Source: Cliona cf. orientalis (Eukaryota; Porifera; Demospongiae; Clionaida; Clionaidae). Taken from it: DNA of 64,000 bases. The notes under the pieces are model-generated. The model did no database searches, had not been told where the DNA came from, and saw nothing but the letters and a program-made list of their open reading frames with translations. Positions within the stretch are counted from its first letter, which is position 1; each line of letters starts with the position of its first letter. The DNA lies in the NCBI GenBank assembly GCA_963930775.1, contig OZ005699.1:2067501-2131500 (forward strand), in the 5' to 3' direction. Below, one piece after another: positions 13,255 through 28,800 of this stretch. The translations under genes and the position numbers were made by a program.

Positions 13255-14704
13255 CTTGCAACCCTTTCCTGAGATCATGACTAATGATAAATTTGAGATC
13301 TCTACTTAGCAGTTTTACAATAGTGTAGCTAGCCCTAACTTGTGTTGGTAGCAGGTGTGAGAGAAGTAAAATTTAGTGGAAAGAGAAAAATTAATCTCAG
13401 GATCCAGTGGCCTTTACCGCACAAGTGGCATGTAAACACAGTTTCGCTTGTAACTTTTTTCTAAAGAGATATTTTTTGAAGCGCTCCGTGGAGTAAGTAG
13501 TACTTAGTCCCTGCTACCTTCGGTACTGCTAAGGACGCCAGCCTGTGCAAGTTCACCGCATCAGCAGATCAAATCTTCCAACATCGATTTGTTTATGAGT
13601 ATAATGACGTCATATTGAGGGCATGTCCACCTTAATTAAATTCTTTTGGTCTATTGTTTACATCTATACTTTCAATTTTGATTTATGATCATGACATTGT
13701 GATATGGAGATATAGTGTTACAAACATGCACAACAAAACATGTCTTCAACAGGCCTCCCAGTCCTTAATGCTGCTGAGTACATTTGTGTATATATATATT
13801 GAGCTTAGCCTCGTCCACAGGCCTAGGGAGGTTTAATAGTGTACGGAGCTGATTATCGACCACTGAATGTACCGCGAGTAGAACTCCTCTCCCATAGGTC
13901 ATATGATCATGGAACTACACCAGCTAAAAGAGCATCCTTTACCCGTCCAAATGGTGCCCATTTGGACTGTGTACCACCACAGCAATCTTCGAGCAGTGCT
14001 TCGTGCAGTAGAGGTATCGTTTGACCAATCGTACATATTGTCAACTTTACATAATATACTATCTACTCATTTATCGACCTCTGAGGATATCTTCGCATTA
14101 TTTTACGGTATGGAAAAACAATCTATCCCACTGTGTTCTTTCATCAGATGATGCATTTCTTTGACTGGTAATGTAATTTTGTGCAATTTTTGTGTAGCGC
14201 CTGGCTGTAGAGCACAGGAGAAAATAAACCATCGACTTAAGCTTCCACATTTTTGCCTGTCAATCTCTTTATGCTGTTAGTGCGATAAAAATATTCATTA
14301 TATAAGTGACGGTATGTATTGGGCAGCGCGACCATGTGGCAGGTCGAGGTCATGTCCGGGTCAATTTGGCCCACACCCCAAAATGCAATATGGAGCATGT
14401 GCAGTTTCTATTTTGGGGTGGTCGATATTAATCGATGTGTCCGAGATCGATAATATGTAGCTATTGGTGGATAATCGGCGGTGTACGCTACATTATGCTT
14501 TCAGTTGTGTCCAGGTAGGGGTTCATTTAGGTTATTTTTTTCAGTATCCTATAGCTAGTTTGTATATTTGTGATTTGATGTTGTTTGATCATGCATTGTC
14601 GCTTGCATGGACATGAACTATAACACAGAGTGCACAGAGCGTGTCAGTTGCTCACATCATCAGTTCAATCCATTTATTTACTCGATAAATCTAATTTGCT
14701 TTAG
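13255..14704. other. Spacer between gene A exon and RING exon
   Basis: No Death-domain coding similarity to gene B exons 2-3 is visible. A frame open from 13839 ends at a possible donor near 14013 in a phase that fits the RING exon, but it has no ATG. A second frame from ATG 13903 has the wrong phase. So the first exon of gene C, if separate, is unresolved. AATAAA occurs near 14223. Confidence 0.5.
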
Positions 14705-18530
<3,826 letters not shown>

Positions 18531-18531
<1 letters not shown>

Positions 18532-18536
18532 ATAAA
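18531..18536 (+). terminator. AATAAA poly(A) signal candidate of gene C
   Basis: AATAAA overlaps the last base of the gene C stop codon. This is unusually close but canonical in sequence; a longer 3' UTR using a later signal cannot be excluded. Confidence 0.4.
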
Positions 18537-20354
18537 ATTTTGTAGAATTAATGATGTATAAGCTTAAATTAATGTGATGGATCATGTTTGAGGTTTATGT
18601 CTTACCCTGCTAATTATTATTAAAGCAGCACTCCCAGCTTTGTACAGTATGTGGTCATCTCAATAGTTTCTCAGTCTCATAATATTATTATTAGCTATTA
18701 CAAAGTTTTGTTGGAGCCTCACTGGCTAGCTATTTAATTATTAATGATCGATCTACATCTACATCCTGCAAACCCCACAAGCTCCCCCCCCCCCTCCGAA
18801 GCTTGGAATTATGTTGTTTCTGCATGCATGAGCTGTAGATAATTTTTTGAAGAGTACATGCAATGTCATTATATATGTATTCACTTCTTAAATTTTTTGG
18901 ACAACTCCCCACATTTCAATTAATTTTGTACTATGGACCACTCTGGTTCTGCATGAGCCCTGCTATGCAGCAAAACTAATAGTATAATTATTATAATTAT
19001 TACAATATTGTGATAGCTAGTATGATACTCCGACTCATTTGCATAGGCCCCAGAGGATCCTAGGCCTGGGAAGGTACCAGGAACTACAAGGAATGTGATT
19101 AATAATATTTATGATTGCTTTTGTGTGGTACTACCTTCATATTAACCCTCAGCGCATGCACAAGATCGGGTTACAGTAGTCATTCTGTGTGTGCAATCTA
19201 CTCTTTAGACATTCAAGACTTAGTATATGCAGTGTTTTATGAAATTTATGACCGTGCCAGGGTATACAGCTCTTGTGTATAAAATCTACTCGGGCTTGTA
19301 GCGTAGCTATAGTTGGCAGAGTAGCTAGCTATAGAAACATAAAGTGGCCCCCGAGTCCGCCACCTATGATTCTAGCATGTACCCACAACCCTAGTTGAGC
19401 TTGCATGATAGTAGTTATGCTAAAAAAATTAGTTAATGGATACCATGCAGGCTGAGTCATGTGCTATCTTGACTCTAGTCAATGTGTATGCCTATATATT
19501 GACAAGTGTATTGCACTGGGGGTCCCCATTTTCATAATTAAGAGGGTCCCCAAAATCCTGTGAAAATGGGGACCCAGGAGTCCCTAAAATATTATGAAAA
19601 TAGGGACCCAGCTGCAGGTCCCGGGGAACCCATTTTTCTGTGAAAATAGGGATCTGGGATCCCCAATTTGGGGGTCCCTATTTTCATAATAGAATGACTC
19701 AAGCGTAATCAGGGTTGCATATAGAAGGGGGGGCGCACTGGGATCCCCCCCCCCCAATAATAATTATGTATGCAGCACAAATAATATGATTACATATTAT
19801 ACACAAGCAAGAAGACATTAATTTTATTATCACAGCATTATTGTGTGATTTATTTACTAGTATACACATGGCAGCGACGTATATTATACACAAGACGTAC
19901 AAAAATTAATGCGTCATCCGTGAGATTCCCCTCCCCCAGACTGAAAAATCCTGTTATCATTATTCTACTAGCTACTTCAACACTCTTTTTCTAATCTATA
20001 CTCTTGGATGCATAAATTATTAAAATGCCAGCTGTATCAGACTAATATAAGTAGCCATAATAGTGAATAGTATAATACATTAGATACTAGTCTAATTTTG
20101 AGGGAAGTGATTGTCTGAAATTTGATACAAACGTCTGGTAGTTGCATAAATCAGATGGGTGAGCGTTTTTGTCTCTAGCTCACACATGGTTCATCGCAAA
20201 GACTTTGGATTTGATGTGTGATCAGCATTTGACTAGGGTTACTAGTCAGCGCAAGAATGGTGATCATAGCTCCTTCTGTTCCTGAGATATGGGTGCCTGA
20301 TTATAATTTGTTGTGGCTGATATTCGATTGCTGACTCTAGTATACTAAAATTTG
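18537..20354. other. Intergenic, AT-rich, no gene seen
   Basis: Contains ATTATT-rich tracts, C/G homopolymers (18785, 19745) and the palindromic array at 19508-19692. I find no exon with recognisable protein similarity. Confidence 0.6.
19508..19692. repeat. Palindromic GGGTCCC/ATTTTCATAAT array
   Basis: A motif of the form GGGGTCCCYATTTTCATAAT occurs several times, alternating with its reverse complement, so the stretch folds on itself in several registers. It may be a degenerate TIR element or satellite. It has no coding character. Confidence 0.8.
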
Positions 20355-20881
20355 GAGTTGTTAACGTTTGTTTTTCTTGAATGCTAAATGAACGACTTAC
20401 AATAAATGGAATGCCTATCAATTACCTGAGTCTCTTATAATGTAAATAAAACATGCATCAATGGTAGCTACCTACATGAGTCCGCCTTTTATTGCGCATG
20501 CGTAGAAGGCTTCGCGGTCACATGGTTCATGATTTCCGTTCATAATTATGTGTCACTCCCCCCGAACACGGATTAATATATAATGCGAGTATAATACTAT
20601 TATAGCGCGACCTTGTAGCTATTAAAATGTGCGCTCGGGATTCGGAGGATAAAGGTGAGGAATGAAATTAGGAGTAAGCTTGTAGCTTTGTTTGGCAGGT
20701 GCACAAATTTAATGTCGGGGTTATTAATCATAAACAGATCTACTATAGTCTCACACTGCACAGGAGGAGACTCAAAGGGTCCTATAGTCTGGGTGCCAGC
20801 CTGTTCCTCTCTTTTGAAGGGGCTGGCATCCAGACTAAGCTATGGCATAGCTATCTGATGTCGTACTATATAATGCACCTA

Positions 20882-21110
20882 TATTGCCCCACCTACCACC
20901 CCACTGGCAAAAGGTGGGGATTTGATCGTGTTTGACCGATAAACCTGCCCCGGATCAGGGGGATTTGATCAATATTTCTGGATAATAGGGGAAAAGTACA
21001 GTCCTATGATGGGGGCATTAGACCCTAGTATTCGCTCCAGGGGAGAGGCAATTGATTTCATATAGGTCAAATCCCCCACCCTTGCCCGTGGGGTGGTACC
21101 TGGGGCAATA
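20882..21110. mobile_element. 229-bp TIR element (TATTGCCCC ends)
   Basis: The first ~44 bases (TATTGCCCCACCTACCACCCC onward) are the reverse complement of the last ~44 with few mismatches. Copy A runs from the matching left flank to the matching right flank without this block. Non-autonomous. Confidence 0.8.
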
Positions 21111-22855
21111 CATTGATAGGTGCAAAATACGAAAGGAGTAGCTACAGCAGTTTGCAGATTTTGCATTGTGTGGTACAGATATATTCTGGGTGAAAGGGGC
21201 TAGCGACTATAATGATCAGTTTTGCCACTTAGCCTTGACGGTAATCGGGGCTGTTTCTACTCTTGAGCAGTTGGCCTGTGTGGACATGGCCTTCTGGTTC
21301 CCTACCTGATTGCCAGAAGCGGCTGGTTCCCGCAAGCGGCAGGTGTGCGACCAAGGTTCACTGCGCATGTGCAAGTCGGCCACGTGGTCACAATTTGTAC
21401 TTTGACCTTACGTTTACGCTGTATCTCGAGTATAGTTAAAAATGGTGTGATAGTACAACTTATTATTACCCCGTACGCATGTGTAAGGGGTAAAGCAATT
21501 GATTGTCATCGTTGTCAGTAAAAAAAATATTGCCAGATCTCAAATTTTAGGCATCTTTGCTTGCTGTAAGCATATGTCAAGGAATTGGTAGAAAACTGGT
21601 TTCTCTACACGTTTCGAATTGCTGAAAATGGCTTACTAGTCTAGTGCTACAAATTGTACATTTCTGTTCAGCATGCCTGTGGTTTATCGACCACACCCAC
21701 TCTACTGGAATGTGCTGGTGCAACTGTGCATGCTCGAGCTCGTTGTAGGAAAGGATCGTCAAGTCATAACAGCAGCTCTGCAGCAAAGTGTTGCAATACA
21801 CACACTACAGAACACGCGGGGTCTATGTTCTAGAATGCTCCAGTTATGTAGTCCAGATTTTGCATCAACTAGCCCTAATATTTATTGCACAATCCATTCA
21901 CAGACTCTCACAAACTTATGTCTGAGTTCATTCATAGTCGACTGCCAATTGTCTTGTAACTAGATATTGTCAAGTCGACAAATCATGAATCAGATCAGAT
22001 CAAATTACACACCCTCTGAAGGATATTACCGTATATAGTTAATCGAATACAATGTATGATCCAATTTAACGTAAGAAATTAGCATTTTACAAATTCTCAT
22101 AACGTGTATTTATGAGTGATTGACGACCTTTACCAGAAAAACATGTTTTTCAAAATTGCAATTATTTCCCAGTTTTTTTTCCATACGTAGGTAGTATTAG
22201 AATAAGTATGGTATTATAATTGCGGCAAACCCTTAACTCAGTTATGACATGTAGTGCATCCCTATTGCTATAATAACCTCAACTAATTTTACTGTATAAC
22301 AGGAAGCAAGAAAACCTTCATAAATTTGGCGATTTTACAGCTACCTGCGAAAGTTTTCTCCATGAAATTTTAGGCATGACACACTCATTATGCGATCAGT
22401 TTAACATTCTGCGAAAATTTTCTCCGGGAAATATTCCCTTCCTACCAATCCACAAAAGTTTTCTCCCTTGAAAGTTTCCCGCTATATGGTATGTTATATG
22501 ATGAAGCTGTAGCTACTGGTAATTTATGTGAACAAACACTAATTTAAACTAATAGTGCTATAATTTCCAGGATTTACAAAAAAATAATTACAGCTAACCA
22601 GATTGAGTTCGGCCATCCATGCATGCTATAGGATTGATAGTCTTGTCCCTGGCCCCATTCACAAAAGGAGGAAAGGGTCGACTCAGTCTGGTGAAGTTTG
22701 AGCATTTTCTTGGTTTTTACAAGCTCAGCAGCCTTGTTTTGTGTAAGCCAATCACATTGCAGCCCTACGATTTGCACGTGATATCCCATTGCAAAGTAAT
22801 ATCAGCTGCACTGACATTGTAGCCCTAAGATTTTGAATTTATGGATAAAATTAGT

Positions 22856-23067
22856 TACCGTAGGACAGGTTTTAATTGCGTAGTTTAATGATCAATGCAT
22901 TCTAGTCAAGTCAGGCCAAATTGCGAATCCAATAATTGCGATGGACAACCCCGTACCGTACTGTAGTGTACGTTTATGTTTGCGAAACTATTAATTGCGA
23001 AACGTAGAAAAACTCGTAATTCGCAATTAATAGATAGCTACTCACAATTAAAACCTGACCTACGGTA
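22856..23067. mobile_element. TA-flanked TIR element (CCGTAGGACAGG ends)
   Basis: Inverted ends TACCGTAGGACAGG and CCTGACCTACGGTA. In copy A the site reads TTAGTTATGGGC; here it reads TTAGTTA, the element, then TATGGGC. That is a clean insertion with TA duplication. A second member lies at 4297-4708. Confidence 0.9.
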
Positions 23068-23102
23068 TGGGCAAACATTTCAATTATACAGGGCTTCATA
23101 GA

Positions 23103-23615
23103 ACCGTACCCTCGCAAAAGAGGGCCCACTACGGAATGTCGGCCCACCCCCTATTTTGGGCTCAATTTCCTGCTAAGGTCTAGCTAGTGTTTACTCGAAT
23201 ATGCGCCCATGTGTAGCTTCTCTTGAAAACGCAGCTCAAATGGCCCGATAAGTAACGTGCTAAACAGCTGTAAAACAAAGCCTCACTAAATTTGTGCCAC
23301 GTTTCAGCAGAAATAAACAAGCGTACGCGGCTAGCGCTCATAGCCACACCCACTTAATAGGGCTGCACTCAACGATACACGGTGAAGTATCGCGACTGCC
23401 CTTGCTCTGGATTGGTAGCTAACCGTGCTTGAATAAGGCTGAAATCAATAGTAGCCGCTGCTACTATTCGAATCATGAAGCTAGCGTGAGTAACTTACCT
23501 GGAGCGCTCTTTCGCGTATAAACGCGTTACTGATACCTCGAATATCGGCCCATCCCCCAATCTTGGCCCAATATAAGGTGCACCACCCATGGGCCCTCTT
23601 TCGCGAGGGTACGGT
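23103..23615. mobile_element. 513-bp TIR element (ACCGTACCCTCGC ends)
   Basis: Begins ACCGTACCCTCGCAAAAGAG and ends CTCTTTCGCGAGGGTACGGT; about 28 bp are inverted copies. It is part of the ~2.2-kb block that interrupts the copy A homology. No coding region. Confidence 0.85.
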
Positions 23616-23640
23616 AACTAGTGTCATGCAGGGCCTGTTT

Positions 23641-25328
23641 GGGGCGAGCCTGAGCTGAGCCTCTGAAAGTCTCTATCAGTAGCTGCAACTCGAAAACTTT
23701 AATAAAGCCATAATATATTATAGCACGATAGATCTTGAAGAACACTGACACAGATTCAAGAAGACTCAATGACAGACAGTCTCATAGTGCTGTGTGCGCC
23801 TATTTAGCTGCATGATAGTCCCCTCCACGGGTCTACAGTGCCAATAGTCAACAATTTTTTAGCTGCCTCTATTGTCAGAGTCAGTGAGCAGCACGTCTAT
23901 CTTTATCGCGTTCTTAGGTGGTCCTTGCACTGTTGAGTTGACGACGAGCTCTGTCTCCCCCTCTCCTCCTTGGAGCCTTACTTCTGTACGGCGCGGTACG
24001 GTAGCTTGCTCGATCATCAATATAAATACTATGGAAGCCGAGAAGGGCACTCCGAAGCTTCGCCGAACTCGCTCCGAAGTCTCACCGAACACGGTACTTC
24101 CACGCTTCGCCGAAGTCATCTCCGAAGCTTCGCCGAACCCAGCTCCGATACTTCGCCGAAGTCACCTCCAAAGTTTCGCCGAACCCAGCTCCGATGCTTC
24201 ACCGAAGTGACCTCCGAAGCTTCGCCGAATTAGCTCACAAGCTTCGCCGAAGCATACACTACAAAGACACATTTCAAGTTGTGCTAGCGCTGTTGCACAC
24301 TACCGTATAGCTATTAAAAAGGAGTGTGGCATACATCACGTGTCATATCGACGTACGTATAACTACGCGGCTAGCTAAGCTAAGTGTCAGCCATCTCCCT
24401 GTTGAAATACTTTCAGCAGAGCTCCACGCTACCTAAGCTAATAGTCGTCTATATATTTAGTCTCGCTAGTGGCGCACGAGACTATCGTCTATCTACCGTT
24501 ATGCCAGGGCCTGGGTACGAGGCTACCAGTATTACTACCGCTAACAAAGAGCTGATAAACCCGAAAAGAATTCAAAGCGTGGAGCGTATGAATACTCCGG
24601 TAGACGCCACACACGATGGTCTCTACAGTGTAGGTGCTCATCAGGAAGACGATTGTTTATAGTACTTACTTGCTTCGAAACTTCCAGTGGGTGTGGCCAT
24701 ATAGGTGGGCTGCCTGTGCGCATGCTCAGTCTAAGACTATAGCAGGATCATGGCTCCGCGAAAGTTTTCTCAGCGAAATAATAGGGTTTTTTTTTTTTTT
24801 TATTTCACTGATTCGCGAAAGTTTTCTCCCTCGAAAGTTTCCCGCTAGTATACGTTTTATGCGTGCAGCAGCGCTAGTACAATAAATTGTCTACTTGAAA
24901 ACTTCGGCGAAGTATCGGAGCTGGGTTCGGCGAAGCTTCGGGGTGACTTCGGCGAAGTATCGGAGCTGAGTTCAGCGAAGCATCGGCGAAGCTTTGGAGG
25001 TGACTTCGGTGAAGCTTCGGAGTGAGTTCGGCGAAGCTTTGGAGATGACTTCGGCGAAGCGTGGAAGTACCGTGTTCGGTGAGACTTCGGAGCGAGTTCG
25101 GCGAAGCTTCGGAGTGCCCTTCTCGGCTTCCATAAAATACAATACAAGCACTGGTGTAAATTTGCATTTCGCTAAATTAGAACTGCGTATATACGGCCCG
25201 TAGCCCAGGCATGAGAATGCGCAATAGAATATTTCGCATTTATCATCGATAGGTATATAATTTCGCGTGATAATATAAAATTCACGCACAGCTGTACCGT
25301 TTATGTGGGACTCGCTCAGGCTCGCCCC
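23641..25328. mobile_element. 1.7-kb element with GGGGCGAGCCTGAGC inverted ends
   Basis: A 15-bp exact inverted repeat bounds the block (23641-23655 and 25314-25328). Copy A homology resumes directly after it at AATAAAGGAAT. The foldback element lies inside. I recognise no transposase frame. Confidence 0.65.
24031..25133. mobile_element. Foldback element with repeat-built long inverted arms
   Basis: Left arm 24031 to ~24305 and right arm ~24850-25133 are inverted copies. Each consists of tandem short subrepeats containing CTTCGCCGAAG. Outer ends are ATGGAAGCCGAGAAGGGCAC and its complement. Long arms made of subrepeats are the pattern of Foldback-type elements. The centre holds CGAAAGTTTTCTCC sequence also seen near 4850 and 22440. 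Open frames in the arms reflect the repeat only. Confidence 0.85.
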
Positions 25329-25802
25329 AATAAAGGAATGAATCAAAATTCTCTCATGTCAACTCTCTATATAGTTTTGACCCATTCTGTGTGCCCATGT
25401 AAAAATGTGCTCCCTAGCTATTAGCTAAGCCTACCATGAATTTTTTAGCTACTTAGTGTGTAAATATTGTGGGTAGGCGTGAACTCACACTTTGAGTGCA
25501 GTTGCAAGGATGTATCTATATTCTATCTCATCTATACGCAGGTTATAATTATTACAAACTGGTTGTGCATGCATGACATTGTTTATCACATACAGATTAA
25601 TTTTAATAACTCGCTATTAATTTTTACATCATACAGTCTTACAGTGACCAACCTTACTGTCAAAGTGAATATAGTTATTGTATCAAGTTTCTTGTAATCA
25701 CTACAACAAATCTGGCTATAATATTATAATAATATTATTCCACTAAAACAGCCGTGAATAATAAGAGATTCAACTAACTAGCTGTTGTGGGGCCATCGAG
25801 GC

Positions 25803-28800
25803 ATGGCCTCAAGGGAGAATGACAGTCCACTTCACTCTGCTGTCAGGCAGGGTCAGTTGGAAGACGTTAGAAGGCTCCTGGATCAACCAGCTGATGTAGA
25901 CATCAACTGTGTTAATTCCAACAATGAGACCCCTCTGCACTTGGCTTGTGCTCTAGGTCACTCAGGTATTATCAAACTCCTTATAGCGTTTGGAGCAAAT
26001 GTGTTCATAAAGGACTCTCACAATAAAGACTGTTATGATAGAATAATTATAAGTGATGTTGAAATCTATGAGTTAGTGAAGAGACTATTGTACGATCGGA
26101 ATCTCTGGTTGAAATGTCCAGCTTTTACTGAAAATGATGTTCCTCTTCACAGTGCTGTTAAAGATGGTGAACTAGAGAGAGTGCAGGATCTCCTGGATCA
26201 TAAGACAGTGGGTATCAATGACAAAAATTCAGCCCATGAGACTGCACTACACATTGCCTGTGCAATGGGACACAATGGTATTGTACACGTGCTAATTATT
26301 AATGGTGCCAGTAGGTATGAACGAGATGGCTATAACAATGGTCCAATCCACAGGGCAGCTGCCATGGGAAATACTGATACTGTGGATATGTTAGTAACGG
26401 AGTTTGGGTGTGATCCAGCTATCAGAGGTTATCAAGGAAGATCATTGCTTCATTATGCTTGTGGCAGTGGGAATGCTAAGCTCTTGGAGATACTAGTTCG
26501 AAGGAATTTTCTTGACCCAGTCAATGATAGGGATGCTTGTGGGCTCACTCCTCTCCACATAGCTGCTCTCAGTGGTCATGAGAACATTATAAATATACTT
26601 ATTGAGACATTTAACTGTCCAGTTGATTGTAAAAACAGAGTTTCTCATACTCCTCTTCATTTGGCTTGTATTGATGGCAATATGCACATTGTCAAGTTGC
26701 TTGTGTCACGGCACAATGCTGATGTTAATGTTCGTAATGATCAAAATGCCCTACCACTCCATCTAGCAGCTGAAAGAGGACATACACACCTTGTTATAGC
26801 CTTCATTAAGGATTTCAACGGTAATCCAAATGAAAAATCACTTGAAGGTAGAAATATTCTACATGAAGCAAGTGAAAATGGTCATGATGATTTAGCAGAA
26901 ATTTTGATCACTGACTTTGGCTTAAGCCCCGTATGTGTGGATGATAATAAAAATACTCCTCTTCACTATGCTGCATTGAGTGGTCATCTTAATTTGATCA
27001 ATGTGCTTATATTTCGGTATAATGCTGATATTAGTGCTCGTAATAGTCGAAATCAGTTACCACTCCATCTAGCGGCTGAGAGGGGGCATATAGAACTTGT
27101 TAAAGCCTTCATTAATGACTTTAATTGCAATCCGAGTGAAAAGGGATGGGAAGGTAAAACAATCCTTCACGAAGCGAGTCTAAATGGACACATTAAATTA
27201 GCAGAAATTTTGATTACAGACTTTGGTTTAGATCCAATGTGTGTGGATGATGATAAGTACACTCCTCTCCACTATGCTGCCTATGGGGGTCATCTCGATG
27301 TTGTCGATATGCTTGTGTCACGATACAATGCTGATGTTAATGCTCGTAATAATCAAAATGACTTACCACTCCATTTAGCTGCTGAGAGAGGACATACAAA
27401 ACTTGTGAAAGCCTTCATTACTGATTTCAATTGCAATCCAAATGTAAAAGGGTTTAAATCTAGAACTATTCTTCACAAAGCGAGTGGATGTGGACATATT
27501 GAATTGGCAGAAACATTGATCACAGAATTTGGCGTAGATCCCATGTGTGTGGATGATAATAAGTTCACTCCTCTCCACTATGCTGCCTTTGGTGGTCATC
27601 TCAATGTCGTTAATGTGCTTGTGTCACGGCACAATGCTGACGTTAGTACTCGTAATAATCAGAATGAGTTACCACTCCATCTAGCAGCTAGGAGAGGACA
27701 TACAAAAGTTGTTAAAACATTCATTTTTGATATTAATTGCAACCCAAATGAAAAGGGATTTAAGGGTAAAACCATTCTTCATGAAGCAAGTACAAATGGA
27801 CATGTTGAATTAGTAGAAACTCTAATAACATCAGATATTGGCTTTGATCTTGTGTGTGTGGATGATAATGAGAACACTCCACTTCACTATGCTGCCTTGA
27901 GTGGTCATCATACTGTCATCAGAATGCTTGTGTCATGGCACAGTGCCAATGTTTATGCTCGTAATAATCAAAATAGGTTACCACTCCATCTAGCAGCTAG
28001 GAGAGGGCATACAAAACTTGTTAAAACCTTCATTAATGACTTTAGTTGCAATCCAAATGAAAAGGGATTTAAAGGTAGAACTGTCCTTCATGAAGTGAGT
28101 TTAAATGGGCACGTCGAATTAGCAGAAACTTTAATCACAGACTTTGGCTTACTTCCAATGTGTGTGGATGATAACAAGTATACACCTCTCCACTATGCTG
28201 CCATGGGTGGTCATCTTAATTTGACCAATATGCTTGTGTCTCGGTACAATGCTGATGTTAATGCTTATAATAGTCAAAGTCAATTACCACTCCATCTAGC
28301 AGCTGAGAGAGGGCATACAAAACTTGTTATAGCCTTTATTAATAATTTTAATTGCAATCCGAGTGAAAAGGGATGGGAAGGTAAAACAATCCTTCACGAA
28401 GCGAGTGTAAATGGACATGTTAAATTAGCAGAAACTTTAATTATAGACTTTGGTTTAGATCCCATGTGTGTGGATGATGATAAGTACACTCCTCTCCACT
28501 ATGCTGCCTATGGAGGTCATCTCGATGTTGTTAATACACTTGTGATGCGACACAATGCTGATGTTAATGCTCATAATAATCAAAATGACTTACCACTTCA
28601 TTTAGCTGCTGAGAAAGGACATACAAAACTTGTGAAAACCTTCATTACCAATTTCAATTGCAATCCAAATGTAAAAGGATTTAAATCTAGAAGTATTCTT
28701 CACAAAGTGAATGAACGTGGACACATTGAATTGGCAGAAACATTGATCACAGAATTTGGCTTAGATCCCATGTGTATGGATGATGATGAGAACACTCCTC

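Larger units (their letters stand above)
20355..25802. repeat. Upstream part of segmental duplication, copy B
   Basis: Counterpart of 1650-5802, in the same orientation, 5' of gene B. It is longer because it carries four TIR elements that copy A lacks, while lacking the nested element, the SINE-like piece and the C-rich repeat of copy A. Confidence 0.85.

Noticed and set aside
23859..25346. Several Ser/Pro/Arg-rich open frames
   Set aside because: They are translations of the foldback element arms and run in both strands equally.
25785..25802. Upstream start of gene B at 25785
   Set aside because: The codon is TTG; the ATG at 25803 aligns with the fixed start of gene A.
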